64,000 nt of DNA from Rhabdophis nuchalis. Taxonomy: Eukaryota; Chordata; Lepidosauria; Squamata; Natricidae. Under the pieces are notes generated by a model, which saw nothing but the letters and a program-made list of their open reading frames with translations, was not told the origin of the DNA and searched no databases. Every line of letters begins with the position of its first letter. Positions within the stretch are counted from its first letter, which is position 1. Positions 1 through 12,712 of this stretch are shown here, in pieces. The stretch covers positions 12,460,574 through 12,524,573 of the forward strand of contig CM077658.1 in the NCBI GenBank assembly GCA_039707465.1. The letters are read 5' to 3'. The position numbers and the translations under genes are program-made.

Positions 1-651
1 ACTCCTCTGCAGGGTAGGTTGATTTACCAATCAAGCTTTGCTAATTTCTTTAATGTAACAAGCCCATGTGTCATCAGCAGCCAACACGCTAAATTAAAAA
101 TAACACATTTTGGTAATTATATGACTCTTGAATCATTGTATGAGGCAGATGGGGTGTAAATAACAACATTTATTCATTGTGCAACATTGTCAGGCTATCT
201 GTTGTAAACCATGGTCCCAAGAGATGATGGGAGATTTAAAATCACCATGTTTCCACATCTTAAAAAAATATAAAAAGTGAATAACACTTCAAATACGTTT
301 CTTTTTAATGAAGTACGTTTAGGAGTCGTGAACTAACACAATGACTAGAAATGATATTCTTTTCTTGCATCTCATTTCTGCTACATTACAGAAAACATCT
401 ATTTTGCCTCCTGATTCTAAACTTCACATGAACAAAAGACACTTGTCACTATTTGAAGGACAATGTCATTTGTGGTTGCCATCTTTATCCTTGTGGTATG
501 CTTATCCTTAAATGACTTTCTAAAGGTTATCTGAATAAAATTTCTTTCCTTCCTACTGACGGAATTTCTATAACTTCTTATTTCCAGACAATGAAAACGG
601 CATTGTTAAGGCAAATTATTTCTAATAAACAATGTGTGAGAAGTATGTGAT
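1..651. other. AT-rich unique-looking DNA, no feature seen
   Basis: I see no repeat family, long open frame or RNA gene here. The sequence is AT-rich with short homopolymer runs only. Confidence 0.6.
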
Positions 652-1105
652 TGGACACACAAGAAATTTGTCTTTGGTGTATATGCTCTTGGTGTACATA
701 AAGAGCAAACAAAAAATAAAATAGAATACATTCATCAAGAATCATAAGATACAACACTTAGTGATAGTAATAGGTTACTAATAAGCAATCAAAGGAAACA
801 AATAAAGCAATATACATTTTAAAGATACAAGCAACATGGTTATAGTCATAAGTGGGAAGAGATGGGTACTAAGAAGGAAGAGAATAATAATAGGAATACA
901 TTCTTAATAGGTAATATGACAGTGTTGTGGGAATTAGTTGTTTAGCAGAGTGATGTGAAAAAACTGTCCTTGTGTCTGGTTGTTTCTGGTGTGCAGTGCC
1001 CTATAGTGTCATTTTGAGAGTAGAAGTTGAAACAATTTATGTCCAGGATGTGAGAGGTCTGTAGTTATTTTCACAGGCCTCTTAAAACTTTATATATGTA
1101 AAGTC
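652..1105 (-). mobile_element. Decayed LINE 3' part (CR1/L2-like C-terminus and 3' UTR)
   Basis: Read on the minus strand, about 940-1105 resembles the C-terminal coding end of a vertebrate LINE: an 'LLPSKRRYRALHTR'-like stretch followed by an 'SFFP..ITLLN'-like stretch can be traced through frame breaks and stops. The AT-rich remainder down to about 650 fits its 3' UTR. A better preserved LINE of the same general kind lies at 47124-47640. It is non-functional because no continuous frame remains. The match is to a remembered squamate repeat, so the clade is not certain. Confidence 0.55.
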
Positions 1106-2292
1106 TTTAAGATATATATATATTCTGTAAAGATGAACTTAACACAGGTTTATTTTTCACTGCTGATCCAACAGATGTTGCCCATTCTCCCTGGGATTTT
1201 CAGCTTTTCCCAGTCATCTTGCCTTAGTGAGCTGCCAGATGTTCTCACACTCAGAAGCCTTTCTCATCAGAGACAGAAATAGGAAAGCTCCAGCCAAAGC
1301 AAAAGGGTTAGGAGTAAACTTCTATTTATTTTACTTTTTGCCAAGAATTGGGATAAATGTTCAAAACTGGCAAATATAGAAAGGCAGATGGGGCCAAAGC
1401 ACAGTATTCTTCCTGAGTTGATATACCATCTACAGTTATTTATGGGTTACAAACTGTCACTTCTTATTCTGGGCACATTAAGACTAATTCATCTGAATTC
1501 ATGATAAGGTAATAAATGGCATCTCAGCAAGTTCTGCAATTTAAACCTGAAAGAGAAAAGAAGTAGAAGAATCCTTTATCTCCATGTAGAATAATAGGGA
1601 TGAAAATTAACCGGAACAAACGCTCTTCAACAATGGCCTATATCAGATCACTCTGTTTTTCTACCTAGACCGGTGTTTCCTAGTCTATCATGGATAATCC
1701 AGATATACTGGGAGTTGAAGTCAATAGATCTGGAACTTGCCATGACTGAGAAATGAAGGCCAAGTCTGTCAACAGTTCTGATTTAGGTGAGAATGTTTCC
1801 CAGTCAGATTGGAGAAGGAAAAGTTTAAGACTACTGTGTTACAGGTGTTGCGTCTACCTTATATGCAGCTCTATCATTCCTTTTCAATTTGAGCATAATT
1901 TAGCTCAGCAGATGAAAGAGCCCTGGATGCATATGCAACTGGCTGGCCTCCTTGCAATAATCAACATCCTAGGCCATTTTTGTTTGAGTCACTTTGAATT
2001 GTAATAAGCTTTGTGACATCATAATATTCAACACTGAGGCATCGGTGACCAAGCATTTTATCTCCTTTATTGTCATGCTTGGGAAGCCAGTGCCAAACCA
2101 CATCTTTCTCCAGAAGATGTCACAAAGGCTGGCACACCTCGGACAGACATGGCAGGAATTTTACTAAATATGTACTACAAAACTGCTAACTCTCTGCACT
2201 TATTTGGCATTGGCAGGCAATGACATGTCTATAGTGTTTTCAACTAAGTAATGGCTCCTCACAACTGGGGAGCAGGATTAAGCCAGATTGAC
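1106..2292. other. No gene; possible MITE scrap near 1670-1735
   Basis: This is AT-rich DNA. Around 1710-1721 there is 'gggagttgaagtc', which matches the arm of the hairpin MITE at 23747-23897, but no terminal repeats or duplication can be seen. The 83-codon frame at 1753-2004 shows no recognisable domain. Confidence 0.4.

Positions 2293-2322
<30 letters not shown>
2293..2322. repeat. (TGAT)n tetranucleotide microsatellite
   Basis: There are about 7.5 uninterrupted TGAT/ATTG units. Confidence 0.95.
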
Positions 2323-2324
<2 letters not shown>

Positions 2325-3338
2325 TGACTATGTGCAACAAGTAGTTTTTAACTCCCAGCAATCACATAGTTTTTCTTCATTGTGCTCTATCCAGCCTGTT
2401 TTTTTAAGTCTCCCAATGGTGCACTCATCACCACCATACCTTGCTGCTGGTTGTCCTCTTCATCTCTTTCTCTTCACTTTTCCAAGCATTAAAGCCTTTT
2501 CTAGACAGCTGGATCTTCCCATAATGTGTTTGAAGTAGAATAATTTGACAATGGTCATTTGTATTTCAGATGAGAACTCAGGGTTGAATTGAACCAGACA
2601 GAATATATTTTTGACCATAAATATTGAGATAATATTTTTTTCTTGTATGCATTGCCCTTCCTTAATATTTATTTGCATGTGGAAGAGAAGACATTATTCT
2701 TGCTCCTTCTTTGTAACCCACCTCAGAATCCCTGTGAGACAAATTAGGATGGCATTGTGTGCCTTGCCTGGAATCACCTAATTTTGTTCTGCATTGCATA
2801 TTGCCGACTGTCCATCCCTGTTGTAATTTAATATTTTTTTTCTGATAGAGAAAATGAGGGATTTCCCCCACTCCAGCTTTCTTCAGTGTTTATTTTCATA
2901 TTAATTATTATTTTTTCCATAGCTGAAGCAACTGACTTATTGCAAAGCTTATCCAAACAGTATGCTGAGACTTCTGGTATACTAAATAAGCACTCTTAAT
3001 TGCCAGAGTAAATGTTGCCAGGTGTTCATATCCCTTGTCCTAATAAATAAATAATTAGGAAATGTGATTAGTAGAATATCAGTTCCCTGGAGGTTCAAAC
3101 CATTTGTAGAACAAAGGGAATGCACATTCATAAATGCTGAAACTTGAATTTCTGATGTTCCTAAGAGAGGTTTTCTTGTGGGAGTCAAGTCACTAGTCTT
3201 AAGATAACATGAGGCCCTCTCCTGCCAACATTTTCATACAGTGTCCTTTCTATGATTCCCCAAGATGTTCTCTGATTGTCCCAATCATTTCCAAATATGA
3301 GGGCCATGCAGATAAAGTTTATGTTTATTACTTTTTAA
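2323..3338. other. No recognisable feature
   Basis: Only short frames on both strands are seen. A 'ttgtaacccacctcagaatccc' segment near 2712 resembles generic reptile LINE tail sequence but is too short to assign. Confidence 0.45.
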
Positions 3339-3697
3339 GGGATAGTAATCCTACACTCAGTAGCTAAGATGCTGAGCTTGTTGATCAGAAAGGTCAGCAG
3401 TTCGGCAGTTCGAATCCCTAGTGCCGTGTAACTGAGTGAGTTCCTGTTACTTGTCCCAGCTTCTGCCAACCTAGCAGTTTGAAAGCACATAAAAATGCAA
3501 GTAGAAAAATAGGAACCACCTTTGGTTGGAAGGTAACAGTGTTCCGTGCGCCTTTGGCATTTAGTCATGCCGGCCACATGACCACAGAGACGTCTTTGGA
3601 CAGCGCTGGCTCTTCGGCTTTGAAACAGAGATAAGCACCACCCCCTAGAGTCGGGAACGACTAGCACATAGATGTGAGGGGAACCTTTGCCTTTTTA
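3339..3697 (+). mobile_element. SINE, tRNA-like head with Bov-B-like tail (Sauria-SINE type)
   Basis: The head has an A-box-like 'ctcagtagctaagatgctga' and a B-box-like 'gttcgaatccc'. The body follows the same order as the copies at 12725, 24109 and 41613. The 3' end 'gagtcgggaacgactagcac' resembles the Bov-B LINE 3' end, which suggests mobilisation by Bov-B. I found no clear target duplication. The 110-codon minus-strand frame across it is a by-product of the SINE. Confidence 0.85.
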
Positions 3698-5504
3698 CCC
3701 TACTTCTAATCAATGGGGAAAAACTGAATTAGACGATTCTTTGATATGATCAAACTGACAGGACATTTTCATACTTAGAAAAAAAAAATTTTAAACACAC
3801 ATTTCTGCATACTTTAGAAATACATTTATGTTTTGGGAAAGTTTTCTTTTAAAAAAAATCATCCATCTTGGATCATTGTGTTTTGAAGTGTTGGGTTTTT
3901 AAAAAATCTATATTTCTGAACATCTGTTCATCATTGTTTGCAGCATCAAGGATGAAATTTGGGGAGCAAGCTTTATATTCATATGTTTGTCTTTAATCAT
4001 TTAGACTTAAGATAGATCATCAAACTTAAATTATGTTTACAGCTCTGAACTACTAGCTCTTACTGGTATGTATGTGTGTGCATTTGCATATACATGGTGT
4101 TTTGTTTTTTTGAAAAAAATTGGAGTGGTAACAGAAAGGATATGCAGTATCAATTGTAGCAACTGAATTAAGTAGATTTGGGTTCACTCTCATTATTGCT
4201 ATCTGCTTGCATTGCTCAAAAAGTCTGACTTTAGATTTCTGCTATATCCTGGGGGCAGAATTATCTTTTCCATTGCACATGGCAGATCTTGATTGCATAT
4301 TTTACATTTATTTAACTTGTGTGACTCCCATTGGTGTTGCTTAAAGCTCTAAAAAAGTGACAGAATGAACAGACTGGAGTGATTATGTACAACCGGATCA
4401 AATATACTAATTAATACTATTATTCACTTTAACAATATATTTTGAGAGGGGTTACAGCTTGTTGAAAATTACTACAGCTTTTTTGAAAGGTCATTGAAAG
4501 GTAGGAGGTAATAAGGGTAAATACAGGCAGTATCCCTAAGACAAAGTAACATGAATTTTCAAACATAGTTTCATGGATTTGATTAATATATAAAGTGAAA
4601 ATAATCATCTACTCCCATAGAAAAGACGTTGACATCTTATATTCAATACCAAAATGAAATTTCTTATGAAATGAATTTGAGCTGTTAAAAATGGGTGCAG
4701 GATATTTGCAGATATAATTGGAATGTACTGTTGCATTAAATGCAAAATATTTGTTTCCTGTTTTTCAGGGATGGCACCCAAATTTTGGCTTCTTCCATTC
4801 CACAAAATTTCATGTATTAAAAATCAATGTTCAAGTTGGGGTTTTTAAAAAAAACACCACCATTTTTTTATTTAGTGTTTCCTGTTTGACCTAGATAATT
4901 TTGTCTCATGCTAGTTGTATTGTTGTAACAATACAACTTCTTTCTCATGAATTATTATTTTTTAAACCTGATATTTCTCCAGGCGTCAGTACTCTGCTTA
5001 ATGACAGAGAATAGAGAGTAGATCAGGGGTGGCTATCATGCCATTCAGAGGGGAAGACAGAAGAGGACAGGAAGATTTTAACTGTATAGCTTTTCAGTGT
5101 TCTAAATTCATAATTTCAACATTTTGAGGAATGAATATAACTCCCTCTATGCATGGAATAAATCTTTGAGTACATTTGAATGTGTTCTTCTGTTGTTGGT
5201 GCATGGTTTGTGTTTGATGCATTGAATGAGATTAATTTATATGACACTAGAATCTTTACCGCATGTTCTGGTGAAGCACAGCAAGGAGACTGGGCAGCTT
5301 CATTCATACCAGAACAGTCTAGGAATGTTAAAAATTAAAAAAAATGTTTTAAAAAAACCCTAGTTTTGGTCTTCCCTTCAAATTTTGCAAGTATTACAGC
5401 TAAAGCAAATCATGATGTCCAAATGTCACCAAAAACATTATGTCAATTCCACCTAAAGTAGCACCATACTTGTTCCCCGATTTGGACTATGGTGCCCTTT
5501 CTCT
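3698..5504. other. AT-rich DNA without genes; contains one perfect hairpin
   Basis: No repeat family is recognised apart from the small hairpin listed at 4913-4938. The short frames carry no known motif. Confidence 0.5.
4913..4938. repeat. Short perfect inverted repeat
   Basis: Two perfect 12-bp arms (agttgtattgtt / aacaatacaact) are separated by a 2-base loop 'gt'. There is no T-run or other sign that it is a functional signal. Confidence 0.8.
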
Positions 5505-5658
5505 TTAGTTAAGGCACTAGGCTAGAGAGCAAGAGATTGTGATTTCTTGTTGCTCCTTAGCCATGAAAGCTAATTAGGTGACTTTGGGCCAGACCTCCTT
5601 TCTCAGCCCAAACCACCTCACAGGCTTGCTGTTGTGGAGAAAAAAGGAGGATGAGGAT
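5505..5658 (+). mobile_element. tRNA-derived SINE fragment
   Basis: It starts with a tRNA-like 'agttaaggcactaggctag' and continues with 'gtgactttgggccag', 'tctcagcccaaaccacctcac' and 'gttgtggagaaaaaaggagg', the order seen in the SINE at 33935. It directly abuts a CR1 fragment. Confidence 0.65.
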
Positions 5659-6072
5659 GATTAGGGGACTGGAGTCTAAAACATATGAAGAATGGTTGCT
5701 AGAGCTGGGTATATCTAGTCTGATGAAAAGAAGAACTAAGTTTACAAGATAGCAGTGTTCTGATATCTCAGAAGCTGCCACAAAGAACTAGGAGTCAAAC
5801 TATTCTCCAAAGCACCTGAGGGTAGGACAAGACACAATGGGTGGAAACTAATCAAGGAAAGAAGCAACTTAGAACTAAAGAGAAATTTCCTGACGGTGAG
5901 AACAATTAATCATGGAACAACTTGCCTCCAGAAGTTGTGAATGTTCCAACACTGGAAGTTTTAAAGAAGATGTTGGATATTCATTTGTCTGAAGTGGTGT
6001 AGGGTTTCCTGTCTAGGCAGGGGGTTAGACTAGAAGAACTTCAAGGTTCCTTACAACTCTGTTATTCTATTT
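5659..6072 (+). mobile_element. CR1 LINE, 5'-truncated 3' end
   Basis: It follows the local CR1 consensus from 'aaaacatatgaagaa' through 'gagaacaattaatc' to the hallmark 'ttccttacaactctgttattctat' end. The 3' part corresponds to the CR1 motif 'ggggttggactagaagacctccaaggtcccttccaactc', here with substitutions. It is 5'-truncated, as most CR1 copies are, and non-coding. Confidence 0.9.
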
Positions 6073-7030
6073 TATGTTTGCTATTTATAAAAATATGAAA
6101 TATGGAATACAAACAAACACAAAACTAAAATATCATTTATTTCCCTTCCCTTTTAATTCCCAATGATCCAATAAAATGTTTTCAAAAGCCAGAAGCCAAT
6201 TGTCCCAACTACTGATTCTCTTGAAACAAAGAAGAGAGACAAGTATACTATTTCCCCAAGCTTCTATCAAAACAATCAATAGCCTTTAATCTCTTCCAAT
6301 GTACGTAACTGCATCCCCTTGCTTTCACTGTACACTTGTCTTCTGTTTTTCCTAAAGGTTAAGAGATGGAGTGGATGACCATCAGCTCACTGCTTTAATT
6401 ACTTGTGTATTCTAACCATCTTATTTCCCTATAACTTTTATTGTGCTCGTCTGCTCAGAAAGGATAGCTTTTTCTGGGCTCATTTGCTGGTTAATTGCAT
6501 TCTCAGATCTTTTAAGATGTGTGTAGCACCTGCTCTCCACTTCACAGACTCTTTTGATCTCCCCAGAAATATCCTCCTTCGATTATGTGAAAATCTTTCC
6601 TAACTGTAGTACGTGCTTAGAAAGCAAGTTGGAAAATTGCTAGAGGAAGAGTTGTGATCTGGGAGAAAAAAGAGAAAGAGACTGTGTTAGGACTGGAAAC
6701 AGAGAAATGTATTTTTGGAAGTAGAATGCAATATGTCAAACCATTTCCTTGGTTTGAAAACTTTGCCAACTCTGGTTCCCTCAGTCATAAAATAAGACTC
6801 AAATTATTATTATTATTTTAATCCAAATGCCAGCATTTTTTTTAGCCAATGAAAAATAATGGAGACTTCTATCTTCTCTTTGGTCAATAAGCCCCTGGGA
6901 ATGTTTCTTGCTGAAATGAAGCCCACCTCTATGCATAAGTCCAATTCCTATTTATTTCAGTCAAGACTCACATGTACTTAGTATAATATATATTCTATCA
7001 ATAGAAATTACTTACTGGCCCAATAATTCA
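6073..7030. other. No recognisable feature
   Basis: AT-rich DNA. The 66-codon frame at 6403-6603 has no motif and no codon signature that I can defend. Confidence 0.5.
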
Positions 7031-7113
7031 GAGCCAGTTGGGTATAGTGAGCCACTGAGATAGTGAATTTCTAGTCCTACTTTAGTCACAAAGCCAGCTG
7101 TATGACCTTGGAA
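7031..7113 (+). mobile_element. tRNA-derived SINE head fragment
   Basis: The segments 'gtgagccactgagatagtga', 'ttctagtcctactttagtca', 'aaagccagctgta' and 'tgaccttgg' follow the head-to-body order of the SINE at 15706, with the 3' part missing. Confidence 0.5.
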
Positions 7114-8924
7114 CAAGTATATTCACAAAAATCTGAATAATAATTTGATAATTACATTGGTGCAATCTTAGTATTAGTTAGCTACTTTTTACTTCTAATT
7201 TTTAGGTCCTTTCTTTCTGAAAACATATTTGCAGTTATTCCATCTAAGAACAAAACAATCAGGGGAAGAAACAGCTTTGCAAGATTGAGTCCTGCAAAAC
7301 GTAGACCAAAATATGAATGTTCTTCTACTTTGCATGTTTAAAATGCAGCGAGCAGAAAGCAATTCAAATAAAAGCTTATTGGGATCTTTCTGCCTTCCAG
7401 AGATGACAACCAATTTTGCTACTGACTGATAATTCAAGCCCTGATGAGCAAGTCCTTAAAATTCACTTGCAAAATCCTTAAACATTTATTGTGGCTCATA
7501 TCCCTGAGATTTTCCCCCCCTTTAATGCAAGTTATCAAATGTACACTGATATATAAGCAATAAAAGCCAAATAATTTTCTAAGTCTATTGCCAATGTTGA
7601 AAACAAAACAAAGTGGCTCTTACTCTTTGAAGGAAGTTTCAATGTAGAACTAATCCATTCTCACGTCCTTGAGGGTGGCCTCAAACTAGAGGATCAAACA
7701 GTTTTCTTTCTCTTTTTATTCCACTTTTTGCAATAGAGACCTGCACTTCTGAATCGCGGAAAAATATAAAACAGCATTTTCCTGACAGCTCTTGCTTCAT
7801 TTGAAGAAAGAAATGCTGTTTACAGCATCCCTTTCAAAGAAGCAATTTTTTTAGCCAAAACCTCATAGATGAAGTTAGATATCATTGTGCTTGCTTAATT
7901 AGGAGATGGCCAAGGTGTGCGGCACTACAAATTTGGCCATTTCACATTTTCCCCATGTTCAAAAATGTGTATTACTGAAAAGGAACCCAATATAAACTTC
8001 AACAATTTGCGGGCAATGCAAACATCACAACACTTTCAATTAAATTGTCCCTTTCTTTCTGGCTTAGAAAGCTTGCTTTCCTGGACTCTCTTTGGTTTTG
8101 CACCTGATAAAGAATCTATGTAACTCACAAAGGATGAAAACATTTTTTTTAAAAAGAACTGCTGACTTTTTCTCATTTTCAAGATAAGGAACTCAGTTAG
8201 GTGTTCTCTTTTTCCCAGCGAGCCTTGGGAGAGTTTTTGATGCAATTTAACAATCATGTCTACAGTTCTGGGGGTTTCAGTAGGTCCCAGTTCATTATGT
8301 ATGCAGAGTAATCTCACCTGTTTTTGCTCCACGGTGGTTATATTTTGCAATGGCTGAACATAATCATTAGAGATAAGGTGATAATATCATGAGATATTAT
8401 CTCATAATATTATAAGAAAATGAACTTCTCCTATCTAGCCTATGTATTAATTGAGCTAAATGAATCCCACCTTGATTCATTTTGCCACTGTGATTCTAAA
8501 TGTCTGCATCTTGCAATAGGGTTTGCCTTACCATTAGACATTAGGGGGAACTCACTTTGGTGGCACAATTTAAGAGGCCATCTTCCTTCTTTCTTGAGAT
8601 ACTCTCCTCCATCCAATGCTCAGAACAGTGTAAATTATGGAGGCTCCTGGCCTGTTTTAAAAGGGTGATTGGTCTTCAGTGTGTAGAAGACCAGGCTGAG
8701 ATGGAAAGCAGGTTTAAAAATGTCATCAGTTTGGAATCATTGCATTACCATAAGTGACCTAAGTCCAACTCCCCTGTGAATTATATTGACCCTTATCTAG
8801 AACCAATTTAGCTTTGGCTGTTAGTTGACCAGATTCTTGTATTAGAGCTGACAGTGATAAACTCTTCTGTGCTTCGAACTCAATAAACCTCCTGGTTATT
8901 TGTGCCTGACACAATGAGATCTAT
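7114..8924. other. No gene; unique-looking AT-rich DNA
   Basis: There is no recognisable repeat. Frames of 60-104 codons occur on both strands (for example 8036-8350 minus and 8420-8668 plus), but they overlap one another and have no family motif, so I treat them as chance. Confidence 0.5.
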
Positions 8925-8995
8925 GGTCAAAAGAAGAATTGAATCCTGTCTCCCTGGTCTTAATCCAACAAAGTATCCACTAAACCTTCACTTCA
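8925..8995 (-). mobile_element. Possible tRNA-derived SINE head
   Basis: On the minus strand the segment reads as a tRNA-like head: 'gtttagtggatactttgttg', then 'gattaagaccagggagacag' and 'gattcaattc' where the B box would be. The body is missing or too diverged. Confidence 0.4.
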
Positions 8996-9624
8996 ATCTA
9001 GCTCAACATACCACTTTTTAAGCATTCAATGACGTATAAAGGATTTCATAACACAGGTATGTTGGGAATCTTGCAGTAGAACCAAATATCTCCAAGAAAA
9101 ATTTCCACATTATTCCAAAATTTATTTTTTAAAAAAGATTTTCCATTAGTTCATACTAGGTTGGTTGAAACTGCTTTTGAGGTTCAGGATGCCATTGAGA
9201 AACTCCCATTGATTATAAAGACATAACTACGGTAGAAGCTACTCAGTCTATTTTTTGAGAACTATATTTCACATTCCCCTTTCAGATAAAAAGAGAAAAA
9301 ATCCTTCTCTCTGACATTAGATTACTTCCATCTCTCTTACTGCTCAGAAAGTCCCCCAAGAACTGATTATGTCACCAGATTTAAGGTGGCTCCCTTACTG
9401 TGGGCGATTTGTGGTTGCTATACTTCTCTGTCTGCTTATGGTTTGCATCTTTTGATTGTTAATAATTTTTATTTGTCATATTAATAAAGATTACATTTTA
9501 TAATGTTTTTAGCAATGTTTATTTGATTGGTGTACATACCCATAGTCACTTTTGGTAAGTAGGGTAAATAAATAAATAAATGTTGGTTCATGGATCATAG
9601 CTGTGCTTCAGTTGAGATTCTGCC
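8996..9624. other. No recognisable feature
   Basis: AT-rich DNA leading into the tetranucleotide array. A short (AAAT)n run occurs near 9566-9581. Confidence 0.5.
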
Positions 9625-9633
9625 ATATCTATC

Positions 9634-9711
<78 letters not shown>

Positions 9712-9767
9712 CATCCATCCATCCATCCATCCATCCATCCATCCATCTATAATCTATCTATCTATTT
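9625..9767. repeat. Compound (ATCT)n(ATCC)n(ATCT)n microsatellite
   Basis: About 21 ATCT units (9625-9710) switch to about 9 ATCC units (to 9746) and then back to ATCT. Read on the minus strand it is a (GATA)n tail lying just after the 3' end of the LINE at 9768-9990, so it was probably seeded by that LINE's tail. Confidence 0.95.
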
Positions 9768-9990
9768 CAACAAGCATGTATTAGATAACATTTATAAGTA
9801 TAAATATGATTTTGAATACATGAAATGGATACGAATAAAAGGAATGGGGTGAGGTCAACAGTAGATAGTAAGGATTTGGGGGTTGGGAGAAGAAACCACA
9901 GAATCAGGTAGTGCATTTCAGGCATTGGCCACTCTGTTGCTGAAGTCATATTTTCTGCAATCTAGTTTGGAGTGGTTTACCTTAAGTTTG
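9768..9990 (-). mobile_element. LINE 3' end (CR1/L3-like), C-terminal coding remnant and tail
   Basis: On the minus strand, the sequence just before the pentamer array edge encodes 'KLDCRKYDFSNRVANA', followed in another frame by a 'W..LP'-like continuation. This is a common C-terminal motif of CR1-group reverse transcriptases (RV.N.WN.LP). An AT-rich 3' UTR follows and ends in the (GATA)n array. A frameshift separates the two parts, so it is dead. Clade assignment is tentative. Confidence 0.6.
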
Positions 9991-10100
9991 AATGTAATGT
10001 AATGTAATGTAATGTAGTGTAGTGTAGTGTAGTGTAGTGTAGTGTAGTGTAATACAATACAATACAATACAATACAGCATAGCATAGCATGGCATAGCAT
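9991..10100. repeat. Four-block pentanucleotide array, 22 units in register
   Basis: The array is AATGT x5, AGTGT x7, AATAC x5, then AGCAT x3, GGCAT and AGCAT, with no register break over 110 bp. It sits at the upstream edge (minus-strand sense) of the LINE fragment at 9768-9990. Confidence 0.97.
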
Positions 10101-12712
10101 AATATATTGTATGTATGGTATGAAATATTGTATAAAGCAACTATTTGGGACAATTCTCAACTTAATAGATAAATACACCTTCTCCTAGCTTTAATAACTA
10201 TACTTCATCTGCTGTGTATCCTCACTCCCCACTCTAGTCATCCTGATTCCAGAATAAGAAATGGCTGAAGCAGAGTATAGAGAACTGTATTCAATTTCAA
10301 TTTACCAAACAGCACATGCCAACAAATTTTCTATTATTTCTATAGAGATCCCTTATACCCTGTTTCTATGTTTCCCTGAAAGTCTTTTTTGCTTCTTACT
10401 GAAAGATGCTTTCGTAGCCAAGATTTGATATTGCACTCTCAAAGGTCATGGAAAGAAATTTTGACAATATTCCTCACCAAGAATATCCATATGTTTTCTA
10501 GGAAATAAAGGTTTAGACAAATGTTTTTGCGTTACTTTTTACATTTTATCTGGCATGCAAAGCTATCTTTCCCCGTCATTAGCAAATCCTTGGGCTAGTC
10601 AAAATCAGTGATCGTAAGGTATTTTAAAAAAAATTAAAAGATCCTTTTAGTATAATTTCTGGGAAAGTTGCAAAACGTTGTGGCATCAGATTTGATGGTT
10701 TGATGTATCCATAGACAAGAATACGATTCAAGTTCAAGTTTGATTGGCTTTTAATGATTTCCATCTGGGTTAAACCACTTTCAGATAACTTTTTATGTTG
10801 GCATTTGATTTAAGTTATCATCAAGGCAGAGGAGACATGATTTTCCTCAACAAAGCACTTCAGATCAGCCTAAAAACTTGATCAGAATTTCAGTAGTCTT
10901 TGGTATACAGATCCTCCTAAGCTTTCCAAGTGATGCCTCAGAAGCAAGACAAAGCAGAACAATGCGTTCCTCTTCCCTTTTCCCTTCAGAAATAGAGCCA
11001 TAAAGCATAGCTTTGAAAGGGCCTTTGCTCAAAGCGCTGAGGATATATAGTTCTAAATTATTCCAGACTTCTGTGCATCCCAGTCTTATCCAGTTTTAAT
11101 TCTTAACTCAATATAGAAAACTAGGTTGTCTCATTCAATTATTTTCAGAATAAATCTTTAAATGAAGTCCATTATATTAAAAGAAAGCAGACTGTGTGTG
11201 TGCAAAAGTTCGCCCATTTATCAGACTGATTCAGGAGCATTTGATTTTACTTGAACTGATTTTTCATAACTGTTTGGAAAGTCAATGCAGTTTTGAGATG
11301 CTATTGAATTACCTTCAAACTTAATTGTCAGATTGAATGTATTCATCTAGTTTAAATTTTAGTATACTGTGTTGGTATTAATATTTTTTTTGTTTAATAT
11401 TTTAAGTCATCTAAGCCAGAAAACTCTATTATATTGATAAGCATTCTTATTAATAATAGTTTTTCTATGCATTTTTTACTTGGAGAACTGTATCCCAAAA
11501 TTGTGGAAAAAGTGTGAATACTGAAAGTTTGATGCTAGAAAAATTAGCTAGGCAAGTTTAGGTAAAATGTGAACAAAACAAAATCCTTCGGCTTTCTAAA
11601 TAGGAATTGAAGTTCCATTTAGTGACGAAATGTGTATATGTAAAATAGATTAATTTTCAGATAGCTTGAAAAAGAGAAATGACGCAGAAGAGTTAGACAA
11701 AGATGCATAACATTTTAAAAAGAAGACAGAGAGAACATTTTCCTTAACTATTTTATCCCATTCAATTACTACCACTTTATTAAAAATGATTGTTAATCAC
11801 AATATTTATCACAAAGAATAAATTATTCTTATTACTTCTTATTACTTTGTTTATCTAAATTCTAGCAAATTGGTTTTTAAAAAGTTTGCCCTTCTTGCTA
11901 GATATATTCTTACAAAGTTAGTATGTAAAAACTAGCCTTTTAAATAAATTGCAGTTCTGGTATATACATTTGACCACTGGAGGGCAATGGTAGATCAGTT
12001 TTTGTATTAAAGAATCAATTTGCCATATAAGAGACAAACATCCTAGTTTTGATTTTTCTTTTTAAGCCCCCCTCTTTGCCTTCTAACTGTATATATCTAA
12101 CACATATACAAAAAAAGTGGGGGAAGGGCTGTGAATTCCATATATGTTGAATTAGGAATTATTTCACAAGCAAGAAAATGCCAGTAAAAATAACAGCTTG
12201 TAATCAACATGGAAATAAGCTACAGTCTTTAAAACTCAATGACAATAGATTTTTTTTCCTTTTTTTTGGCATTTCCACTCATTAAAAACTATGTCAAAAT
12301 GATGGATTAATTTCTGGGCATTTTCTGTCCTGGGTATAATCATTGTCAAAAGGATGAAGCATTGGAATTAGAATGTCTTTTGTATTGCATAAATTATCAC
12401 CATAGGCTTGAGAAAGTTTGGCTTTAAGAGTAAGCAACACGTGATAGTTTGGCCTGCCCTTGTGTACTCTTCGAATGAGACAATCACCCCAAAGGGATGA
12501 AATATTCACGGGGAGAAAAATAGAAAGATGATTGAGTACAGCAAGTTTACTTCATTGCTCTTGTAAGATCAGAGCAGTTAGAAAGCCACTTTTCATCCTG
12601 ATCTCAGTGTTGAGTTATGAACCGGAAGTGAGCAGGGTAAAATTGAGTTCTGGGTATAAACCAGTAGAAATAATGCAAAGCTTCTTAATTCACGCATTGC
12701 ATTAGGCATCGT
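10101..12712. other. Long repeat-poor AT-rich stretch, no gene
   Basis: No transposable element family, microsatellite or long frame is seen in 2.6 kb, which is unusual for this window. The 71-codon minus frame at 12294-12509 has no recognisable motif. Conserved non-coding sequence is possible but cannot be judged from one genome. Confidence 0.45.

Noticed and set aside
9991..10100. Pentamer array as a CRISPR or satellite array
   Set aside because: There are no spacers, and the array is a short microsatellite within eukaryotic repeat DNA.
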